This document shows, one piece after another, positions 1 to 12,400 of a stretch of DNA of 64,000 bases. The number at the start of each line of letters is the position of its first letter. Within the stretch, counting starts at the first letter, position 1. The stretch lies in NCBI GenBank assembly GCA_000149265.1, contig CH003265.1:191651-255650 (forward strand), in the 5' to 3' direction. The translations under genes were made by a program, and so were the position numbers. This DNA comes from Ciona savignyi (lineage: Eukaryota; Chordata; Ascidiacea; Phlebobranchia; Cionidae). Below the pieces are notes generated by a model. The model worked only from the letters and a program-made list of their open reading frames with translations. It was not told where the DNA came from and made no database searches.

Positions 1-3000
1 TTACGAGTCACAGTGACTCGGCTGAATGAAACCGAGGTTGAATTGAAGAAACTTCAAACACAACAAGCTGTTGAAAAGTAGGTGTTGCGTTTTGTTGGCC
101 ACTTGTGTACATCCTTGGAGGCGGGTTTACGTAAGGTGGGGGTAAAACCGTCATTAAAATACTATGTCAGTGATCTAGAAATTAATTTCATTAAGCTGGT
201 TGTTACAGTTTGTATGTCTTTAATGCTGCATATTATGCTTGATTTGTACACAAAATCTTATTTTAGTGGTTTTAAAAAATCTATTCCTGAGTATGAGTTG
301 CAGTTGAAAAGTAGTGTCAGCATAACATCATTAGGTTTGCATTGTTTAAAAATGTTATATATCATGAAACTTGCTATTGTCATATGACAAAAGTTAGTAG
401 AGACACGCAATTGAAAAGTTTTCTTTGCACATTTTTTAATTCTTTAAATTTTTATTTTAAATCCATACATGCCCATTATTAAGCATAATTGTCCACAACA
501 TGCTACCACTGTCTTTCCCCCCACTGGGTACAAGTTATAAATAGGTTCAATATGCTGCTGTAATCCAGTATTATTTTAAAACTGAACATCATTTTTTGGT
601 GAATTTTCTGCAGACGGACGCTGACTCAGCTTCGTGAAGACTTGGTCACCGAAAAACTGACGAGTCACCAAAGGTTAACTCAGCTGGAAAGTTTGAACAC
701 CGAGCTGCAAAAGATCGGACTCAGTCGGGATGAGTTGCAACAGCTTAATAATGACTCCGATAATGACAAGTAAGATATGTTACTGTGGGATTTCATGCGT
801 TGCGCAAAGTATTATAATACAATAGTGTGGGTGGGTCTACACCCTACAGTAGCACCAGGACACAAATGTGGCCATAGAAGGCATGTGCGAAATCTTATAT
901 CTAAATGTATTCTAATTTTTGGGTATAGTAAACAATTTACAAATCCTAGGAACTGAAATACAGAGATTCTTTCAATTCCCCACATAGAAACATCTTCCAT
1001 CTTTCTTTTCCAACCAACAGGAGGTTCCGCGCGCTCGAGTCGAAACTCGATTCTACTCTCAAGAGATCCCTCGAAGCGAAAGAAGAGAAAATTGAGTCAC
1101 TGGAGGCGAGATTAAAAGAATCGGTCAATCTAAACAACAAACTAAGATCTGATATTAAGGTGAGCTAGAGCATGGATTGAAACATTAAAATATGTTTTTA
1201 AAAAGTTTCATTTACAATAAAAAAAGGATAAAAATAATTAAAAAATACAAGGATTTTTAAATACAATTGAAATAAATTATTTGTGCAATATTTTTGTCAT
1301 TTTTTATTCTACTTCAAATGTTTATTTATCTTTAAAAGTAGTTCCTATTTGATTGAGTTTTCTCACAGTTATTTGTTCACATCAAAATGTGAATTAAAAA
1401 AGCCTCCGACATAAATATTCCTTTTCTTCATATACAAAAAATATTTGTTCATATTCGAAAAATTATATGTTATAATTATACAGGAATTCTATTTGTCTGT
1501 TAAAGATGCAATTTACAAGAGCCCAGCATCTTTCTGAGTCGGTTTTACCATTTTCTAATTTTTTTAAAATTGTTTAACTTTTATCTTATTAACTGATTTT
1601 ATGAATATTAATCAGCTTATGCATCATCCCTTTAGCTGACTATGCAGTGTTGAATAGCTTCAAGGTTAAAAGGGCCAATTAAAGCGTCTTTGGCAAAAGA
1701 CCAATTTTGAGAACCAAAAAACATAGTAACCTGAGGCATCCAAATTGTTTGTTTTTATATCTCTAAGAACTTTCTCCGAGATCTTATCTCCATGACCATC
1801 ATTCTTTCTTGCCCCTTGGGACCGTAGGGGTTAAAAGTACCGATCCGGTGGGTGTTGATTTGACTTGTGCGAACTTCCTGGTCCAGCATTGATTGACCCA
1901 CTGACCCTGGGTGGCATTTTAACGAAACCGAAATTGCACGATCAAAAATTAACGACGAACATTTGACTCACACAAATTTTGTTCTTGAAATTCAACCTAT
2001 AAAAACACCATGTGCATGATAACAATGGTGGTATGGTAACATGTCGTCAAATTTAATATTAAAACCACTGCATTATTCTTAAAACTGTTTTTCTATATAT
2101 ATTTTTTAATATAAATTTTAAATTCATTATTTTATAAACAAAATTTTACATAAACATTAAAAACAATTTAAAGTTATTAGTTTAATAAATCGACATGTTG
2201 TTTTAAGTATTTGTTTTTTTACACATTCTCTTTGTCTTTGGATTGACCCTCTAAGAGCAACCAACAAAAGTTGCTGTTTTTCATATATTTTTCTCACCCT
2301 ACAGACACTCAAGCACGACTACGAGTCGCTGTCACAGCGCCACCAGGAGGAAGTAGTGAGCGTTGGTAAACTACCAAAAGATAGCCGAAGAGTGACAGGT
2401 TCGGTAGGAGGAGGAGGAGGAGGAGGAGGAGGGGAGATATTCAAAATCAAGGACCACCTTATCAGCGTGGAAAGAAAGGTGATTTTGAAAATTTTCTTTC
2501 TTTTGAGCATAATGCTGATGTAAGATAGTCTAAGTAAAAACTAAAGCCAGATTAGTAATTTTCGTCTTAATCAGACGTTTCGTAAAATGACTTCTGGTCT
2601 CCTTTTCAATAAGTGGAACTGTGTATCTTTTCTTCCCTAAAAATTTGTCATTTTGACATTTTTTTAACTAATACTGTTGTCATTTATGTGAAGTATAAAT
2701 CATTTTAATTGTTCTTTTTACCATTACTAGCATCACCATGCTGTATTTAGGATTTTGTGGGAATTTTTAAAAAAATTAAAAAGAAAATTAGTTGAGTATT
2801 ATAACTGCTGTGATATTTTCATATCCGGCAATAAAAGATTGTGAGCTTGAAAAAATATGCATGTTTAAATAAAATGTTTTTTCTGATATTTCTAAAAACT
2901 TCAATAAATGTCACACAATATCGAAACTTGATAACATTTCTAGAACGCCACCCTATTAGCTGACAATGCAGCATTAAAGAGTTCCTCCCAAGACTTACAA

Positions 3001-6000
3001 TCGCATGTGAAATCGCTTCAATCCCAAGTATCGAACCTCCATAAGCAGCAGGACAGGTTGCAGCAAAACTACGATAATTTGCAGAAGCAACATGTTCAGT
3101 TGCAGGTAAATCTTCATCAATTGTCCAAATATTTTCCATGCTTCAATTTTCTTGAAGCAGATGTAAAGATACATATAGTTCCCCATCTGTGTGATTTTTA
3201 AAATCACTTTGTTCTATATTAAAGAAATTGTGTGTCTAGATACGACTTTTAGAAATTGTTGTAGACTGTTTTCAGTTAACCAATTTAAATTTTTCATACT
3301 GGTTGTTCCTACTGATACAAGTTTTAATAACCAAATACGAATACAAACAGAAAAACGTTTAAAAAAAAGTTTTTAATTCAGGTGTATCTATGCTTTCTGC
3401 TGCAATTTACCTCTAAAATCGTTTACATTGTCCCTATATGCTGCCAATAACCTTTATGTACTTCTGCAATCACTAGGTTGACAATTCAGCCCTGCAATCG
3501 AAATGCACCTCCCTGGTGCAGCAGAACGCGTTGGCGTCGTCTGCTCAATCAACCACCGAGTCCTCCAAGTCACAACTCCGCCAGCAGCTCAATAGCACCA
3601 CCAAGCAGAAGGAGCAACTCGAAAAGGAAAACGACGACCTCGCAGTGCAACATGAGCGTCAGACGATGGAGCTAGAGGGCGTACGGCAGGACCACCAGAA
3701 GCTAAAGGAACTTTACCAAAAACTAAGGATTGATGTTAGTATTTCATGGGTAGCCTCCGCTTGGAATTTCGTTGGATTATTTAAAGTCAACCACAAAAAA
3801 ATTGTTCAATAACCATTAACAGATTGTATATATACCAAATGTAAAAGCTATTAGTTACCGTGAAAAACTTACGCATACACTTTATACTCTAACAATGTAC
3901 ATCACTTTCTGTGATTCTTCTATCATCACTCCAATTAAGCGGGATTTATATTTTTTTAGTAGAACACAATTTAAACTGATGTGCAATTGCAGAGAAATTG
4001 TTTAATGATTTTTAGAATCAGTTGATAGTTGTCGAAAACTAAATACAAGCACAATATTACAGAACCAAGAGCTTGAAGGCAAGTACAACAGTACGTTGCG
4101 TCGAAGCAATGAAGCGATGAGTTTGAAGGACAATGAAACTTCGCTTACCTCGCAAGACCTCGATGCTCTGAAACAAGCCCATGATAAGTGAGCGGAAAAA
4201 ATAATATCAATAGTTTTTGTGATTTGTCACTTTTATAGGCAATTCATGTTATCAGTTTTTTACAAACGTTGGATATTTTCCTATTTTTTCAATTAAAATG
4301 ACTCTTATATTTTTTTTTTGCGGAACAGTTTTTCCTTATTTTGTAGTTTCGTTAATACTGACATGATCTTAAATAAACATGGTATAGTTCTCTATAGCTT
4401 CAACTGTGTTGAACTGCTTTTTACATTTTTTATGTAAATGGGAAGTTATGATTTTTGTCGTTTAAATTTAAATTTTTTTAAATTTTTTACAACCCCAAAA
4501 ATATTAAAAAAAGTTTACACCCCCAAAAATATTGTTTTACCAGGTTGAACAAATCGTACAAGAACTTGTTCACGGAGTACGACGACCTGCAGTCAGATCA
4601 CGCTTCGTTGAAACAATCAAATAACAGACTGAAGATCGAATACGCCAAGTTGGAAGCTGAAACAACTGATATCAGGGTAAGCTGTGCTACAACTTTTCCA
4701 CAGGAACATTCCTTTTGTGGGAAGATGCTATAGAACTTTCATGCTGCATATAAAAACCTTGACTGCTGCTGGATAATGACTTTATGGCGTTTAAATAGAT
4801 CATACATTATTATCTCAGATTATTTGTTGGAAGATTTTAATAGAAGATATTCAATCCTGGGAACTGAATCATGTTTCTAAATAATTGTAAAAGCTTGGCA
4901 ATTTAGGAAATCAAATTTGCAACAAATAATTAGGAGTTTTAAACATATTGAGGCTTATGTTTTGTTCTGATCTTTTGCAGACAGATTTGTATTATCACAA
5001 GTGAAAAGTAATTCGTGTAAATTTCTTGAACAGCACTTTTACAAAAAAAAACAAACTTATAAATATTTTTTTCTTTATTGCTTTTACATATTTCCATTGT
5101 AATTTCTTGAATTGTTACATCACAACAGGACCACAACCAGCAACTCGACATAGCGACGGCGAAATTATCAAATCGATGTGAAGTGCTGATGCAACTGAAG
5201 GGAAACCTCGAGGATGAAAATCGTCATCTTCTTGAGCAAATAAGTCGTCTCATGTCGCACAACGAGGAGCTGCTGTCACAGGCTTTGGAGGGAAAGGACC
5301 AGATTTACACCGAGCAAAAGCAATACAAGTGAGAGAAAGCTTTTTGATCATCATTTTACCGTCATGCCTTTTTGAGCAACATTTTATGAACATGCAGTCT
5401 TTTTAAGCATCATTTTGAGATCGGCATTATTTCATACCTACCTGACAGACATGCTCTTTGATGTATCAAGTAGTGTTTGTTGTTGAAATAGATTTCTGTA
5501 TTGGAACCCAGTATGCAAAAGGCAATAGTTTTGACTTAACAGTCTAGAAGCATGTGGATTAGAATTTCCTCCCACCAACAGATAGTGTATCAAAGAAATC
5601 AGAACATGGTTGAGACAGCAGATTTTCTTTATAAACCAAGTTGCTGCCTAAAACTGCTTCTTTGTAGCAGGTTCAAGGTTATCTGGTGTTTAAAAAAATC
5701 TATATTCGCATAGGAATTACACTCATGACTTGGGATTAGTTACCGTTGTGTGAGAGACAATATTTAACCACCGATGTATTTTGAGGATTGTAATTTTTTT
5801 TTAGAATTAACCTTACATTATGGGACATTTTGTTATATCATGTATAAGTGAACCTGATGATGCTTTAAATAGTTTAGTAAAATTTTATTTTTGTATTTCA
5901 CTGCAATTGGCACCATGACATGCAGCAAGGTTGATTTACAAAGGCAGGCATATAACATATATAATGGTACAGATGGACGTGCGACCCAATGAATAGTGTG

Positions 6001-6487
6001 TTCTTGTAAAGTATGTGTCAGAAGAGTAATATTGCTTTAATCATTCGTTACAATTTCTTATACATTCTAGTAAATTTTCATCCTCATGAATAGAAAAGCG
6101 CCAGAGGCGTTAACACACAGGCAATCATCAGATTACATTGTTCCCACCATTGGATAATCGGAGCTATTGCAATGTGTTGTGTATGATTAAGATGTTCTTT
6201 AATTTCATCATTCCACCAGAAAACATCAATCCACTAGGTTCACGCAATGTCCGTTAAGTGTCTTGCCTAAAGACACAACCGAAAACTAGCGACCGGTTTC
6301 GAAGCTGCAACTGTTCGACTGAAAGGCAACACACTAACTCACCGAGCAAATCGGTCGGACTAGCATCTTCATCCCATTTGTCTCCATAGTGAGCGGATGC
6401 AGGAGATCCGGAGACAGAAGGAGAAACTGGAGGAGAAGATAATGGATTTGTATCGAGCACCCGGCCATTCCCCAGCCAAACGAAAAG
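1..6487 (+). CDS. ccdc88: CCDC88 coiled-coil exons (10 exons)
   Basis: Exons 1-77 to 6390-6487 encode about 507 residues rich in Gln, Leu, Lys, Glu and Asn with heptad character and no membrane segment. Landmarks shared with vertebrate Girdin/Daple are LNTELQKIGLSRDEL-like text at 690-745, the ALESKL...EEKIESLEARL block at 1030-1110, KGNLEDENRHLLEQI at about 5198-5242, and the closing block RRQKEKLEEKIMD at 6409-6447. In this family the region forms the long homodimerising rod. The exon at 2305-2478 carries an added run of glycines. Split codons join correctly at every boundary; for example AA at the end of 5328 plus T at 6390 makes Asn and avoids the TGA visible across the acceptor. Confidence 0.9.
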
Positions 6488-9400
6488 GTCGGTGATTTGA
6501 AATGATTTTCACATGAAAAGTCTCCAGTTTCCCAACAATTTAGATAGATTATTGAGATATTTTTTCTTTTATATTCAAAGTGTGTTTCTTGAATCAAAAA
6601 TAACAGGGCAGTCTCAATACCAGAACTTCAGTTACACTATAATGGCAGTGATTTGATATGAAAAATGGTTTTCTGTGCACTTTGTCACATCAGCTGTATA
6701 AGGCAAAGCTTGCATAACTTGTAATATTAATCTATGCTTGATAATTCCTACTAAAAGTTAAGATTTTAGTTACGCTTGATAATTCCGACTAAAAGTAAGG
6801 ATTATAGTGTATATTGGATCTCCAAAAAATAGTAAACAAAACGTCTTTTTCGTCCAACTTCCAGGTTTTGGGGCTACTATTAAAAAAACGTTCCAAAGCC
6901 TGGGCAAAAGCAACGAAGCGCGACGTCGTAAAGATGGACTTCCTGTTTCCACCTCTGCTTCCACCCTCACCCATGACTCGGCTAAATTTTCTTCCGACAC
7001 CACATCGGAAACTGCCATGTCATCATCCACGGGTCCACAGCATGACGCGTCGTCCATGGGCTCGAACGAGTGGAACGAAGACATGCGAAGAGATTCGGGT
7101 AAATTTCAAATAGTCATCTCTGTTCTGTAATTCTGTAGTTGCTTTTGTAATTCAGCAAATCCAATAGTGTGATTTTAATTGGGTTAGTGTACTCTGTAGA
7201 TGTTGTTTATTTGTTGGGCTAAGGTTGCGTAATTCTAGTAAGATAGTGTAAAATAGCTACACCTGCTTATTTGCATGTTGCAGTGTTTCACATCATGTTT
7301 TGTCCAGTGTACCCCTTAACAAACGGTCAATTCACACAGCTTTATAGCCAAACTATATAAGCTTGTTTTTTAACCGAACTTTGCTACAAAATATCCCAAC
7401 CAAATGTATTTTTCCAATCTCACCGGTAGCGGCATCGAAAAGAATGCGACGCAATATGAGTTTGTTTAACCACCTCCGCCGTATCTACCCTGCGCAACGT
7501 AAAGGATCGTACACATGTAAGCGTCGCATGCTGCATGGGTGGCATTGCCTGGAGCACACCCAGCATGAGGGTTGCCGATCACCTCAGTCTTATTCACAGC
7601 TTTACCGAGCAGTGCAATTTATACAATTTGCAGTTATATCAGTTTTACTGGAAGCGATATACAGTGTTAGAGAGTTTTTACTAAATCAAGAGAAAAATCA
7701 TGTTTATTCTTGTAAGGTTTTCTAGCAACATTTTTAGCAGGATGGAAAGCATTAGTGGTGTCAGTAGAATTTACGTTTAGGTTAAGTGGTCAGTAAGTCT
7801 TTTATGGAACAGCTGACTGTTCGATTGTTCGCAATTGCTGTAGACAAGAAAGTAAGTTCCTTCATGCACATATTAAAGTAGATAATGGTATAAAGAAAAG
7901 CTTTGAGTTTCTATACAAGTTGGTTGCACTGCAGTTTTAACTTCATAACAATGTTGGAGTAAGCATGCATGCGGTGATAAGTCCTATTTTTGTTTTTATG
8001 ATGCAAAGTCAAACTTTTTATTTTTTAGCATAAATAAATTATGCGTGCTGAAATGTTACTTTTAAGTTCGTTTTTTTTTTGGTGATTTATGCTTAACTTT
8101 ACCATATAAGCTGTTTAGTGTATAGGTTAAACAGAATGGGTGTTGCAAAGTAAGTTCGAGATCCAATGCCTGCCCCAACCATTGTTCTGCATGGTTGTGT
8201 GACTGTTCATGCACTTTACGACCATATAGAGGTTGCCTAGTAGTAGTTTCTCCAAATTCACTAACATCTAATCTTATTGCACAATTAAACTTGACCAAGT
8301 AATATCAGAATTGGAACATAGCTGCAATAACCTGGCTGTTGGCACAAGGTATTCTGTTGAATATTTTGGGTTTTAACCCCTCTGCGTTTTCCAATTCCCT
8401 CCGGAGTAACTAACTATTATTGCATGCGGTGGATCTAGATTTCGGTAGGCTTAACAAAATCTAGTAGACATTTGCTTAATATTAAACTAAATATTATCTC
8501 TGGCAATTACTGCATGTAATTATTGTATTCATATATTATGTCATGTACTGTAGTAACAATTAACATACAACTGACATGCATTAGTTGTAGAACATGTTTT
8601 ATGCAGAATTTGATTTAATTTAATAACCCAACTGATCATCATTATTATTATTATTATGTTAAATGTAATGTTGAGAGAACTAGTTTTTTAAATTTGTGTT
8701 TTAAATATAAAAAACTCATTAAACAATCTATATTAATGTGAGTTCATTTTAAATGTTCATGTCTAATGTTTTTGTTTTCCAATTTGTTATAATTATCAAA
8801 CCTTTTACTTCTAAGGTACTAAGTTTTGTTATTTTCTATTATTCTGGTGTCATGAGTATTGAGAATAATAAGAGACTAACAATACTGTAATGATGAAATA
8901 TATAGAACTATATCTCTAATAAATGCATTAAATGATTTTTCTTCTACATAGTTTTGTTGGTTATTACTTTATTTCAATTTGGTAATTTGTCGTTTTCGCT
9001 CACAGTTGATGGCAAGGCAGGGGAACCGAAGGAAAGCAAACGTCGATCGAAACTCGGCCAAATGGCGTATTCAACCAATGCTTTGAACCAACTCAGTGTT
9101 GCATCACCCAATCAGCAAAACGAATTACACACCAGCAGCACTTTAATAAAAAGTAAGCAAATTTTTATTGGTCAACACTCTGTTGTAAATTCATGGAGAG
9201 TAGGCAATGAATTTCTACAAAATAACACTTGAATCACTTTGTTGGATTTTCTCATTATTCTGAATTATCATTTTACCTAATTCTATATCATAATGGTAAT
9301 CGAGTACGTATCTGTTTTTAATTGTTTTTTTTGTGTAATTCTAAAAATAATGTATCAAAAAAAACTATTTCAGATCAGCAAAATCGTGCCTCTTCATTCT

Positions 9401-12400
9401 CTCACCAAAAACCTCTTACAAGCTCAACTGGTGACCTGTCCCTGCATGGTTGGTCTACTGTGCTTTTGTAATACTTTGTATCTGCTTGTGTGTAACAAAT
9501 TACTTACGGGTCTAATTAGCAGTATATAGGGAGAAATATGGGATATAAGGCATAGTATACCTGGAGTTTGGTATAATGTGCGTGCTTATGACTTGTCCAC
9601 ATGCACATAGTCAGGTTGCAAATTCCATTATAATATGTCAATGTTTTTACATTTTCTAAATGGGCTAAAAAGTTAAAAAGTTTTCTGGACAGTGAACTTT
9701 AATTTATATATGTATGATTAAATTTTCGGAAATATGTTATTGTAATGCTGAGAGAAAATCCCAAAATAAATTTAGAAAAAATTGTTTTGAAATTAAAAAT
9801 ATTCCAGGAAAATCAATGAAAGAAACTACCCAACCTCCGGAGCAACAGAGCACGGAAATATCTCCAGGGAAAGAGCAAATTTCTTTAAAACAATTTCTAA
9901 AGGAAGAAAGATCACAGGTTTGTGCTTTACATGCAGAACATTGTGTTTGTGCGGTCGTGTTGGTATGTTTAGTGTTTGTCAGTTCCACAATGTCATTGGG
10001 GGATTTAAAGAAAAATTAACATTTTGGAATCAAGGGAAAGCCTGTGCCACGGAAGCGTTCACCTGAGAAACGTCAGCCAATCAGAGCTGCCAGTTGGGCA
10101 CCAGTGATGCCAAACAAGTCCCCGTCATGGTTGGAGGGTAACCACTTTAAACCCACACAAAGCACCCACCGACCCCCTTCCCTCGACCTCACTTCCCTCC
10201 TGGAGGCCCCTGACACCCCAGGGAGGGTGAAAAGCCCCCGTGGGTTGGGTTCCCCTGGGAGAAGTCTGATGAGTTTAGGGGTTATCAAAGTAGAAGAGAA
10301 AGAAGCCATGAATGAAGGGGGCAAACAGAATTTAAAAAAAGAGACAATGGTTTTCGTTGTGCGATCCCAAAGCGATGTAGGCAAGGTGTGAATAGATGAT
10401 CCAGCTAACCCAATAACCGTGGTTACTTCAACCATTAAAGTGACTGCTATTTATCACTAACAAAGTTAATTTGACGTGATCATAGCTTTAAAAGAACACT
10501 TAAATTTAGGTGGTTTAGTAGTGTGCTTACGTGGATAATTTGCTTGGATTTCGTTTAATTGAACAGCTTTAAAACCAAATTGCTGCAAAGATTATAGGAT
10601 CAGGCTTGAATTGGTTTAGATTGAGTTATTTAAAAGCGAGTTAGAAAGTGTTCAGCACTCATGCCAAGCTTTTTGTACTGGTGATCAAATCTATCAGTAA
10701 AATACTAATTTTTCCGCATAAATCTTTATACGTAGATTTATTACATGATCCAGTGCACCACCAAACAACTAGCAACAACCTATGGAAGTTAGAATTTATG
10801 AATCGTCGATCCTCTGCCTTCAGTGAAACAAAATTTTTCATTCTTACTGATAGTAATAAATGTCACCAGATATTTTTTAATTTTTTTTTTTACAAGTTGA
10901 GCCATACTATTTTCAGTAGACAGGCATAGAGATTTCGTTTCTTTATACAACTAACCATTCCAGGAGCAAAACGGGTTAGAAAACTCGAATGAGATAATAA
11001 CTCTGGAGCAATTCTTACATGAGACTTACAACATCAGCTGTAGTGTGAAAATGGTAAAATAAGGCACCGTCACAGATTAACACACAAGACTGCTCGAGCA
11101 AATATGTTTGGCACTAACTTTTCTAACTCCAGGCATCTAACCTGCCTGTTTTACATGGTGCAAGCATACTTACTGGGTTTGTGGTGAAGCTCACATGGTT
11201 GAATATAAGGCACACAATGCATGGGACATAAATGTGTAGGAGAAATTATTTCAAATAAGAAAAACATTAAACCCGTTGCAATAGAAAAATCAATTTTGCA
11301 AACATTTTGGTTACACAACTGTCACTATCTTTGCTCCAATTTTAAATTATTCTACATGGTTATCGTCATATTGAGATCTTTTCCCAATTGTAACTAAATT
11401 CTCCTGTCAGTAGATAGGATAGGAGGTTATTCATGTTTATCCCTGTGAATGGGAAAACCAAGGGGGTTAACACACAGGCAATCAGATCACCTCGCGCCCA
11501 TCGTCGGGTTACCGGAGCTATTGTAGTGTGTTGTATATGATAGACATGTTCCTTCAATTTGGTAGTACCCATTAATCTGCTGGGTTCAGGCAATGTCCGT
11601 AAAGTGCCTTGCCCAAGGACACAACCTACTATCTAGCGACCAGTTTCGCACTTGCAACCTTTCGATTGAAAAGCGCACTTAACTGCTACACCAACGGGCC
11701 GGACAAGTGGTATGGATAATTTGTCAATCAGTTGCCATTGTTTATAAATAAACACATTTGTTTTTAAAATATTACTTTGGTGCAGGGAGCAATAATGTTT
11801 TTTACTAACATTGTGTGGATTCACAGCATGATTGTGCTGCGTGCAGCGTGTTAGTGTGGTGTGAGATGCTGATGCATCTAGTTTGGGTGTGTAACACTGG
11901 TTTGCTGTGTAATACGTGTAAATAACTGTTAAATCATTTCTAACCGTACTAAGTTAAAATTTCATTTTTTTCAATAACACAAATCCACTTTTTAGTTGGT
12001 TTTTAATTTTGTTTAAAGGTGTTAATTCAAAATCATTAACCCAGGTGAAAGCTGGTGATTCCCCTACAGTTACCCTACGTTCAAACCCAACACCCCGGCA
12101 ACGGCCTCTCAGTGTCAACTTGAGGTCTCAGAGCCCCGTATCACTCTCTGCAGTCCAGAGACTCGATAGCTTGGTTGGCAGTCCATCAGGGTCCTTCCAT
12201 GGGAATCCCCGTGCATCACCCCGTTCGTCACCCAATGATGTCACTCTGCGCTCTCGATCATCAAGTACACTGGCAAACCAACAACGACGCCCCACCTCTG
12301 CATACTCACCCTATTCCAACCAAAGGATAAGAAACCATAATGAAGAATACTCCAGGGAAATGACGTCGACCCCCATTTCCTCAAAGCCGATTGTTGACCC

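Noticed and set aside
12009..12044. Upstream extension of the last CCDC88 exon from the AG at 12017-12018
   Set aside because: That acceptor needs entry phase 1, but exon 10964-11053 exits in phase 0; only the AG at 12043-12044 keeps the frame open.
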